Below, piece by piece: positions 1 to 7,575 of a stretch of 14,728 bases of DNA. The DNA lies in NCBI GenBank assembly GCA_002179805.1, contig NAVB01000781.1, positions 1-14,728 on the forward strand, in the 5' to 3' direction. The notes under the pieces were generated by a model. That model searched no databases. It was not told the origin of the DNA and saw only the letters and a list, made by a program, of their open reading frames with translations. Within the stretch, counting starts at the first letter, position 1, and each line of letters begins with the position of its first letter. This DNA is from Acanthamoeba lenticulata. Taxonomy: Eukaryota; Discosea; Longamoebia; Acanthamoebidae. The position numbers and the translations under genes were made by a program.

Positions 1-823
1 GCGGAGGAAGCTGGCTCCGGACCTGTACAAAGTGGGCCAAGGCGGGCGTGGAGGCCTGCAGGCGATCGAGGTAGCTCACGGCGTAGTCATAGTTGCGGCA
101 GTACTCGCTGTAGCCTTTCAAGTGCGGACTCTTCACAAAGAAGCCATCATCAAGTGAACTTCAATTCAAGACAGATAGAGGGAAGGGAGGTACCATTTGG
201 AGGAAGACGTCGCCGATGGTTTGGCGCTGGGACCAGTGCTTGTAGCGCTGCTCCAAGTTCTTGAAGAGTTCCTGGTTCACGGCCAGGAGAGCCTCCACGA
301 TCGAGAATATCTGGACGACGCGCACGACGTCTCATCATGTCACACTCTCACAAGACAACAACAACAACCTCCACGCGAAGACGGGGGTGTGACCACACCT
401 GCGTGAGCGATTGCATGTCGATGACCGGGCTCGGACCGGCCAGAGCGCTCCGCAACGGATTCAAAAACACCTGACGAGAGAAGGTCACATACTGTAACTA
501 ACAGAACAAATAAAAGGATGATCATAGAGGGAACATACCCCCACAATGACGTGCAGACCCTGCACGTAGGTGCGCTCCGTGTCCAGAATTTCAGCCACAA
601 TTTGTGTTCGCTTCCGTGCTCGCTTCACTTGAAGGCAGAAGAAGAGCCAAAGGAGAACAGGAAATAAGCACAAGACTGCAAGGGGTACGAGAAGGGAGGG
701 GGGGATGAAAAAGAATGAAAGACTACGTTGTGGTCCATATTTGCGACGAGCGAGGAAGCCCCTTACGAAGGCCTGCGCTCGAACGACCTCTGCCGTCGGC
801 GCAGCCCTCCACCTTCTCTCCAT
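1..823 (-). CDS. RhoGEF (Dbl homology domain) with N-terminal IQ motif, 3'-partial
   Basis: This is the N-terminal part of a guanine nucleotide exchange factor for Rho GTPases; the rest lies beyond the left edge. Exons read on the minus strand are 823-727, 627-539, 470-399, 310-194 and 130-1, and the phases agree at every junction. The protein starts with a short leader and one IQ-like calmodulin/light-chain site (AQAFVRGFLARRKY). The DH domain follows almost at once: the CR1 block (AEILDTERTYVQGL) holds the conserved Glu of the TExxYV core, then come FLNPLR, a helix ending in IGDVFLQM, and LKGYSEYCRNYDYA, all typical of DH domains. A PH domain would normally follow but is not in the window. 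CAG|GTCCGG at position 22 could be a further donor. The start at 823 is the first ATG in the exon-1 frame that leaves the IQ motif intact; an upstream 5' exon cannot be excluded. The gene is divergent from the one at 961. Confidence 0.85.
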
Positions 824-960
824 GGGCTCGTCTTGTGGCCTCGGCTCTCCTTAGCACAAATGATGATCGCCATAAAATTAAAGTGAAAATGAAAAGTTAC
901 GGGAATTTGAGGAATGACGCCCCTTCGTGAGAGAGGTGCTGGGTTGTTCAACTGTCGAAG
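824..960. promoter_or_regulatory. Short divergent intergenic region
   Basis: This 137-base AT-richer gap separates two start codons that point away from each other, so it probably holds both promoters and both 5' UTRs. An A/T-rich stretch at about 870-895 contains CATAAAATTAAAG, which could serve as a TATA-like element for the plus-strand gene. No promoter motif is certain. Confidence 0.35.
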
Positions 961-1326
961 ATGGACCTCGCAAAAGAAGAAGAACGCTTGTTGAAGCGCC
1001 GCACCCCGGTCGCTCCTGGTTCAGCAGTTCCGAAGAAGGTGATCGAGGCCCCCAAGGTGGCCATACCTTCTCCGTCGGGCAAGGCGGACCGCACCAGGGT
1101 CGAGCTTGTTACCCCTTCCAACCACGCCACCGTTTTGCGGTCGCTCGAAGTGGAGCTGAACAAAGGCCGTATCCCCATTCAGCGCTTAATGGACGAGTGG
1201 CACATCCGCAAGCCCGTGTGGATTGACGTGGACATGCCTGTGGGCGTTCACCCCGACGGCTACAGCGACGTCGAGTTTATGGGCATCGACAAGGTAAGAC
1301 TCGTGGATGCCTCCGCAACTCATTAA
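961..1326 (+). CDS. Small hypothetical protein
   Basis: I do not recognise this protein. Read without splicing it has 121 residues: a basic N-terminus (EERLLKRR), a Pro/Lys-rich linker, and a more ordered half containing RIPIQRLMDEWHIRKPVWIDVDMP and GVHPDGYSDVEFMGID. The sequence AAG|GTAAGA at 1294 is the best textbook donor in the window. It could pair with the acceptor ending at 1385 (TTAACAG), giving 111 residues plus a 22-residue basic and Pro-rich tail that ends at 1454. That version would overlap the 3' end of the convergent minus-strand gene. The unspliced stop overlaps an ATTAAA variant polyadenylation hexamer (1322-1327), which favours an end near 1326. Coding status is likely; the C-terminus is unsettled. 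Confidence 0.5.
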   Translation: MDLAKEEERLLKRRTPVAPGSAVPKKVIEAPKVAIPSPSGKADRTRVELVTPSNHATVLRSLEVELNKGRIPIQRLMDEWHIRKPVWIDVDMPVGVHPDGYSDVEFMGIDKVRLVDASATH

Positions 1327-1387
1327 AGAGCGACAAACCTAGAGACTACTGTACCACTTTATACCGTTCATTCCCATGTTAACAGCT

Positions 1388-2858
1388 TCACACACCACGA
1401 CGCTCGTTACGGCCGTTACGTCTTCCTCCTGGCCGGCCTTTCCTTCTGTTCTGAAGACCCTTGGCCAGAGGGCTGGCGGTCGCTTCACCTTCTTCCTCAG
1501 TTCTATCACTGCTCATCTCCATGATGCTTTCTTCCCGTTGCTCCGGCGCCGAGAGCCGGCGGTTGCGCTTGGGGGGACGACCGTAGGAGAGCGGGCGATC
1601 GACGGTCATCTCGGCACTCCCCTCGAGGGAAGCAACGTCGTCCACATCGCTGGGCGCGTAGATGTCACCGTCTGAAGAGCGCGGCTTTCGGCTGTTTCGC
1701 GGCCGTTTGCCAGGGTGAATGTTCTCCAGCAGCACGCCGCCTCCGTCACTCTTAAGCGAGCTGGACGGAACTGGGTAAGAGTTGACCCCCATTCCAAACA
1801 GCAGAGAATGACGTACTGTATATTGGTCCTTCCCAGGGGAGGAGGCACGGAGCTCAAGTCTGCCCTCTTCGGCAAACGTCTGTATGCGGCATAGGGTGAG
1901 TGTATTCGTCCAGGAGACAACAGTCGCGAGATTGAAGTACCTGAGAAGCTCCTCTGACACTCGAAGGTTGTCCAGCTTGCCGAGCGATGCGGCGTTGATA
2001 TCGTCCACAACCACCAGCACGGCGTCCCTTAGTCCTTTGGAATGCACGCAGTGGCTAATGATCCTGTGTAGAGCCCGAGAAGCCAAGTCAGTGTCACCCT
2101 GGGTGGCTAGCTTTGTGCTGGGCGAAGACGTACAGCGAAACCACGTAGTAAATGGTTGGAGCCACAGCAGGCAGGTTCGCGTGTGCTTCAACCTGCTGTG
2201 TGCGTGACCCTTCGATGGTGAGGAGAGTGCGGCAGTGGCAGGCCAGGTCGCGGAGATCCGAGAGGTCTTCTCCCAAGACCTCCTCGAGCTTATCCACCAC
2301 GCGATCTCGGGAGCAGTTGTCGTAGGTCGTCTGTTTGAAGTCGAGGAAAAGCTTCCAAAGCCGATGGGCAGCGTCGTAGAGGTCGGGGAAGGTGATGATT
2401 GAACGCTTGTGCAGGGAGAGGGCGAACACCTTCAAGTTGCTGATGAAGAAGCGCAGAAACTGCCGAAGACCAAGACGATCTACATAAGTAGGTGGGATGT
2501 GTCCATCCAGAACCCGAGTGGCCGTCGTGGTGCGTTTCCCGTTTCGCAGCAGCCAGATGCCCGCTTTGTCGTTGTCCAGCCGCTGGAGCCAGGGCGAGTT
2601 GCTGTCCAAGCAATGTACGTCGATTGTCCAGCCAGTGCGAGATAACATCGGGCTTTCAAGCTTCCGGCGACTCTCCAATGTGGGCGGAAGACCCAACATG
2701 ATGAAATCAAAGTTGTTGGGGTAGGGGCTGTAGAGTGCTGAGCCAAAGAAAAAGATGTCGGTCACATCCTGCGTAAGAGCTTCCTCTATGCATATGCGCA
2801 GGACGTCGACCGCATCCACGCGTTGTCTGGGCGCTTGAGGACGCCTCTGTGACTTCAT
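1388..2858 (-). CDS. Unrecognised protein with nucleotidyltransferase-like N-terminus and possible HEPN-like helical region
   Basis: Two long open frames in different phases must be joined by an intron. The first exon starts at ATG 2858 and the last runs 2098-1388. The preferred intron is 2192-2099 (CAG|GTTGAA to CACCCAG, 94 bases), giving about 458 residues; a 46-base intron 2144-2099 would give 474. Residues 35-55 (IFFFGSALYSPYPNNFDFIML) resemble the G-S plus D-x-D strand of the polymerase-beta-type nucleotidyltransferase fold, and IDVH at 79-82 could be the third acidic strand. The first metal Asp appears to be Asn (N-F-D), so activity is doubtful. Residues about 125-215 are predicted helical and contain RDLACH (203-208), which fits the R-phi-x3-H motif of HEPN domains. 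The C-terminal 130 residues are charged, disordered and basic (PKRNRR; Arg/Gly-rich end), suggesting nuclear or RNA association. Function is not assigned; fold similarity is inference from motifs only. Confidence 0.55.
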
Positions 2859-3284
2859 GTTCAGGCCTGCGCAGTGGGTTCTTCTGTTGTAATTACCCTA
2901 GAAGCCCCACCAGGAGCTCTTTACAAAAAAGAGCACAATCGTTGCCATGCATTTTCGCCAAGGCACTTCCCTTTACTGCCCTTGGACACATGCCCCCACA
3001 TATGGCGAATTGAGACCCAACGACGATCCTCACCAGGTGCAGCTCGAGCTGACGCGTTGTGTTGGCAATAGGGGCTGGGTAACAGGTCACTTAGCTTGCC
3101 GTTTCGTGTCTTGCACTTTGTTCGGCCCACAGACCCACGCGGCCCAAGGACCGCAATTTTCGTGGTTCGCTGCAGCACCTTCGCCGCATAAAAAGGATGA
3201 AGTAGACAGCCAGCCAGTACCACCACTCTTCAACTTGTCCGTCCACAACCCACAAGACAAAGACATACACACACTATACTCGCC
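2859..3284. promoter_or_regulatory. Intergenic region between divergent genes, with a TATA-like box for the Rho gene
   Basis: This is a 426-base gap between two divergent start codons. Short open frames exist here on both strands, but none has a recognisable domain, convincing splice sites or protein-like composition. GCATAAAAAGG at 3186-3196 is a TATA-like element about 90 bases before the Rho ATG, followed by a C/A-rich stretch typical of a 5' leader. Nothing else was recognised. Confidence 0.35.
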
Positions 3285-5448
3285 ATGCAGACCGTTAAAC
3301 TCGTTGGTACGGCTTACAAGTCTGAGCCAGGAAAGGCCCTGCAGGCCCTTCACTTGAAAGATTGCTCACTTTTGCATGTTTGGTTGGCCTTTGGTCGTGG
3401 TGGGTACTGCTGCACATGTCGGCTCATGAAGTGGTGGGCGACGGTGCCGTCGGCAAGACGTACGTTGGCTTGTCTTTTTTCTTCTTCTACGACTGTGTTC
3501 TGACCATAGCTGCCCAACGTCGCCCATAGATGCCAGCTCATCTCCTACACGACCAACGCGTTCCCTCAGGACTACGTCCCTACTGTATTCGACAACTTCA
3601 ACGCCAACGTGGTGGTCGACGGCAACTTGTATAGCATCGGGTTGTGGGACACGGCTGGGCAGGAAGACTACGACCGACTGCGGCCACTTTGCTACCCTCA
3701 GACCGACGTCTTCCTTGTCGAGTTCTCCATCGTCAGCCCAACCTCTTTCGACAACGTTCTCTCTAAGGTGCACTTCTTCCTTCATCCATTTGACGCGCTC
3801 TACAAATGTTTTCATCTTGCATCTTGCCGATCTTCTGACGCCATCAAATGTGCTACAGTGGGTGCCAGAGATTACGCACCACTGCCCGGGCGTGCCCTTC
3901 GTGTTGGTGGGCAACAAGGTCGACCTACGCGATGACTCCGAGACCTTGGAGCGCCTGCAGGCCCGCGGCCTCGCTCCCATCTCGCACGAGCGCGGCGAGG
4001 AGCTGGCGCGGCAGATCGGCGCCATGGCCTACCTTGAGTGCTCAGCCCTCACCCAACAGGGCCTCAAGGCGGTCTTTGACGAGGCCATTCGCGCGTACGT
4101 CAACAACCCGCCGAGCAGCGGCGGTGGCCGTCGCCGTGGCGGTGGCCGCGCCTCGCTTTCCTCGCTGTCGCGCTCGATCTCAAGCTTCGGCTCCGTACGC
4201 CGCCGATCCCTCCTCCCCCCCCCCCCGGTCCTTATGGATGGCTGACGTCAGCGTGGCGGCTCAACAGGACACGAAGAACACGCTGATCAAGATGGCGCGC
4301 CAGTTCACACCCGACGCAGTTGCGGCCGGAGAAGATGAGGACCCGCTTGCTTCGGTATGTCCCCGGACCCAGACCCGGCCCGGCCCGGCCCGTCTCTGCG
4401 CAGCGTATTGATCGCGTGCGTGGGCGCCACCTAGGTGGTCAAGGACGCGCGGACCAAGCTGCGGCTGGGCCTGTCCGTGGGTGACGTCGAGGCGCCCGCC
4501 GCCTCATCGGTCACGGTGACCTACAAGCAGGACGAGCACGTTTCGTCGAGCAAGTCGATCGTGCTGGCCTTTTCCTTTGTCGTCAAAGAGGAGGTCGACT
4601 GTACGTACCTCCGCCTCCACCGCCGACGCCGCTGGTCGTCGCCGCAGCGAAGCGAGGAAGCTGATGTTGTGTGATGTTGCGATGGCAGCGTTCAGCCTGG
4701 GCGAGCTGTCGGGCAGCGTGAAGCAGCTGCTGGGCCTGGCCAAGAGCAGCGACTTTAGCTACGAGCTCAAGAGCAGCCTGATGACTGAGGCCGACGGGCG
4801 GCGCATCTTCACGCTGTCGTTTGTCTATGCCGACGACGAGGTGTTTGACAACTTCACCCGCGCGTTCGACTTCTACGACGTGCGCCAGGCCGAGGCCACG
4901 CTGGAGCTCAACCAGTCGCCCGGCCAGTCGGCCGGTGCCGACTACATTCAGGGCCGCGTGCGGCTCGAGGCCGACGTATCGCGCGTCGCCGTGCGCGCCC
5001 TCCAGAGCCTTTCGAGCCCGCCGATCAACGAATTCGGCCGCGCGCTGTGGTTGACCCTGCGCGCCACGCGCAGCGTCGTCTTCGAAACGGCCTTTGACAA
5101 CGTCCAGGAGTTTGTCAATAACACTCTCCCCAACGTACGTCGTTGTTTCATGATGTACATGATGAAGGCGAGTGACGTTAACGATGGTGATGATGACGGC
5201 AGGTGCCGGAGGAGCTGCGTCATGTGTCGTTCTCGACGTTCAAGCCGATCATCGCACAGAAGCTGGGCTTGCTGCTCGATGAGTCTCTGCCCGAGCCCGT
5301 GCGCCTGACCTACGAGAAGCTCTCCTACCTTTCGGCCATCCACGGCGTTCAGTTGACGGTGGGCAAGCACGCCCTGCAGGCTCGCGTGCACAACGGCGAC
5401 ATCTTCGCCCTGTTGCCTACGCTCGACGAGCTGCGCGCCACCGCCTAA
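3285..5448 (+). CDS. Rho/Rac-family GTPase, probably fused to a novel ~310-residue C-terminal region
   Basis: This is a GTP-binding molecular switch of the Rho family. Exons are 3285-3306, 3432-3459, 3530-3767, 3859-4194, 4268-4354, 4435-4600, 4689-5134 and 5203-5448, giving 522 residues. The GTPase domain is complete: P-loop GDGAVGKT (10-17), switch I with YVPTVFDN and Thr35, switch II DTAGQE with Gln61, NKVD (115-118), Rho insert and SAL. CQLISY replaces the usual CLLISY. No CAAX prenylation box follows; the domain runs into a Gly/Arg then Ser-rich hinge. The unspliced frame stops at 4245, 8 bases past the ATG of the next open frame. Intron 4195-4267 (GTACGC to AACAG, 73 bases) instead joins the two in phase 0, explaining the missing CAAX and the absent intergenic space. 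The alternative is two overlapping genes, 3285-4245 (224 residues) and 4238-5448. The GTPase identity is near certain; the fusion is likely. AATAAA at 5456 is the likely polyadenylation signal. Confidence 0.7.
4215..4226. repeat. Poly-C tract of 12
   Basis: Twelve consecutive C bases lie just before the 4245 stop. In the fusion model they are part of the pyrimidine tract of intron 4195-4267. A one-base length change here would also switch the Rho reading frame into the downstream frame, so this is both a possible sequencing-error site and a natural slippage site. Confidence 0.9.
4238..5448 (+). CDS. Unrecognised region: C-terminal half of the Rho fusion, or a separate 324-residue gene
   Basis: Read alone from ATG 4238, exons 4238-4354, 4435-4600, 4689-5134 and 5203-5448 encode 324 residues. 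In the fusion model only the part from 4268 is used. I recognise no family. It has an N-terminal helical stretch (TLIKMARQF), beta-rich segments ([33 protein letters not shown]), and alternating amphipathic helices containing two similar openings ([32 protein letters not shown]) about 170 residues apart, which may hint at a two-lobed fold. There are no transmembrane segments, cysteine clusters or catalytic motifs. All three introns are cleanly in frame and the codon bias matches the neighbours, so it is certainly coding. If fused, it may replace the CAAX lipid in placing the GTPase, or act as a built-in effector; that is speculation. Confidence 0.6.
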
Positions 5449-5455
5449 ACCATGA

Positions 5456-5461
5456 AATAAA
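5456..5461 (+). terminator. Polyadenylation hexamer AATAAA
   Basis: A canonical AATAAA sits 8 bases after the TAA at 5448, within the 81-base gap separating two convergent genes. It is the probable 3' processing signal of the Rho-fusion gene. Confidence 0.6.
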
Positions 5462-5529
5462 ATAGAAAGAATTTTAACAATGGCTTGCATTTCTTGAATA
5501 TTTAAAACTAGAACAAGACGTCGCGCGAC

Positions 5530-7248
5530 TCACGAGCTCTTGTTGAGGCAGATGTCGAGGCGCAGCGGGAAGGACGATTGGGCGCGCACAGAGATGGTCT
5601 TGGACGCTTGGTTGTAGCCCGGAGCCGAGACCTTGAAGACGTAGTCGGTGCGGTCGCCCGCGCGGGACACCAGGCGGTGGTACTCGCCCGTGGTGGAGTC
5701 GAGCTTGGCCGCCTGGAGGCGGCAGTTGGAGGAGCACGACGCGGCCGAAGGCTCGACGATGCCCGCTTTGATGGGCGCGCCCGAGGCGCAGTCTGTAACA
5801 ACGCCCCAGACGCGGTACTTGGCCTGCTCGAGGTAGGCCAGGAGGGACTCGCGGTTTTGCTCCCAGAAGTCAGAGAGCGAGGCCACATTCGGCCATTTGA
5901 CCTCGGACAACTCGACGGTGATGTGCATGGTGCCGTGCCACAAGTAGGCATAGTCCTGCATGCCTCCGTAGAGGACATACCACTGGGCGCCGTTGGTGAT
6001 GCCGCTGGGGAACTCGCGCGAAGTCGACATGGGCGAGTTGTTGGCCGCGTAGGCCCGGGCCAGGCCGCGATAGAGGACGTCGTCAGGCGAGCCAGCGTAG
6101 CTGCCGCTGCTGTGCTGGCGGTTGCCATCAAACGGGTAGTTGGCAACGACCGACCCGCCGTGGAAATTGGCCGCCAGCGCAAAGGCGTGCTGACCCATCC
6201 ACTTCATGACGACCTCCACCTCGGGCTCGTGCTCAACAGACGACTTGACGTACTGCCCGTTGACGCTGTTGCCCACAGGCGGCAGCGGGTTCACGCCGCC
6301 CCACGTCGAAGCCGTGTACTGGTCGGGGAAGTTCCTGTTGAGGTCCCTGCCGTGCTTGTTGGCACGTCGGCCACCAGCAAAGCCTGTTCGAAACGACGAC
6401 AGAACATGAATTAAAAGCGTGAAGAATAAGAAAGATTATTCGCTACTGTTGCTAACGTACCGTCAGGGTTCATGGTTGGCAGGATGTAGAGGTCCAGGTT
6501 GTCCACGATGGCCTTGACGCGCGGCTGGTGGTAGTGGATGCACAGGTGGTGGATGAAGTAGAGCATCAACTCACGACCAACGACCTCGTCGCCGTGCATG
6601 TTGGCAATATACTGGACTTCAGGCTCGCCCACCTCGCGAGTATCTGCTCTCCCGCCGGTGCAAAGATCAATCATCAGTGACCTCTTCCACTTTTCTTAAC
6701 ACTGTGGCGAGAAGTAAGAACGCACCAGGGTTATCGGTGATGTGGATGGCCCACATATCCTCCCCAGACACGGTCTTGCCGATGGAGAACTTGCGGGCGA
6801 TGGTGGGGCACTGCGCGACAATCTCATCGAGGAACGCAGAGATTTGCTGTTGCGAATGGTAGTGGTTGAACATGTCATCAAAAGGGTCCGCCCTCTCGAC
6901 AGCACTTCGCTTCGTCCTCTTACTCGCCTCCTCGACAAACCGCAGATATTCGGCCCGCACGGGATCCTCAACAATGGTGAAGTTGGTGGAGAGCTTCAAC
7001 TGCTTCAACTTGGCCACCTCGCGCTCAGGCAGCTTGACATCGATGTAAGGCTGCTCTGACTTGGGGCATTCGGAACCGTATCCGAGATGCACCAGTTCAT
7101 TAATTACAGCGAGCTTGGCCGAAGCACTTTCGGCTGGTATCCGCACAACCACTTCATGGAGACCCTCATCCTCCATCAACGCCCAGCATGGTGAGGCGAT
7201 CAAAATGGTGAAAATGCAGAGGACGGCTGTGAGCAAGCGGCCTTCCAT
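5530..7248 (-). CDS. Secreted M14 zinc carboxypeptidase (N/E-type catalytic domain) with propeptide and transthyretin-like domain
   Basis: This enzyme removes C-terminal residues from peptides in the secretory or endolysosomal route or outside the cell. Exons are 7248-6726, 6643-6461 and 6383-5530, giving 519 residues. A signal peptide occupies 1-23 (hydrophobic core, cut after CWA). Residues about 30-115 look like an A/B-type propeptide ending in a basic KRTKR site where proteases could release it. The catalytic domain is complete: zinc ligands His191 and Glu194 in HGDEVVGRE, MNPDG, DLNRNFPD with substrate Arg252, third ligand His310 in NFHGG, ITNGAxWY, GGMQDYAY and catalytic Glu393 in ITVELS. 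A transthyretin-like beta domain (YRVWGVVTDCASGAPIKAG onward) completes the N/E-type plan. No GPI or membrane tail is seen. The start at 7248 was chosen because it puts the signal peptide at the N-terminus; the open frame continues upstream but is implausibly polar. It converges on the Rho-fusion gene. Confidence 0.93.
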
Positions 7249-7575
7249 CTTTCGATTCCTCTTACCGCTCACCAGGTCAGATACTTCAAGGTTGCTCGAA
7301 GATTCACCTGCTGCCGTGCGGTTAGGGCGGTTGCGTTTTGTATTTGGAACCTTCTTGTGCGGGCTGCTGGGCGACCTCGCCTGGCCAAAACTGAGGAATG
7401 CCAACCAGGCAAAGTTATTAATGTAGACACAACAATACAACAACAATAAAGCGAAAGCGAAAGCGAGACCAGGAAGCGAGGTGAGTCGGTGGTGAGCTCA
7501 GCAGCCGAGAAAGCGCTAACGTTGCCTCTTCTTTCTCTCTCCTCCTCTTACGTTTTCCCTGGGCCCATTTGAAGG
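7249..7575. promoter_or_regulatory. Divergent promoter region with a probable 5'-UTR intron
   Basis: These 327 bases separate the start of the carboxypeptidase (minus) from that of the zinc-knuckle gene (plus). An A/T-rich centre (about 7415-7450) is followed by three GCGAAA-like repeats (7451-7466). GAG|GTGAGT at 7481, a long pyrimidine tract (about 7523-7560) and TTTGAAG ending at 7574 look like a 94-base intron in the 5' UTR of the plus gene, ending one base before its ATG. No coding sequence was recognised. Confidence 0.4.

Noticed and set aside
2947..3357. 136-residue open frame before and across the Rho start
   Set aside because: It overlaps the first exon and intron of the Rho gene in another frame, has no recognisable domain and covers the likely promoter.
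4195..4245. Rho GTPase broken by a sequencing error in the poly-C run
   Set aside because: A one-base change would also open the frame into the downstream region, but the in-phase intron 4195-4267 explains the same continuity without assuming an error. It is kept as an alternative, not the main reading.
5578..6414. 278-residue plus-strand open frame opposite the carboxypeptidase
   Set aside because: It is antisense to the exon carrying the catalytic His, Arg and Glu motifs, has no domain of its own and its composition mirrors the opposite strand.
7249..7446. Upstream extension of the carboxypeptidase to an ATG at 7446
   Set aside because: It would bury a clear signal peptide 66 residues inside a polar, basic stretch. 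The ATG at 7248 gives a normal secreted precursor.
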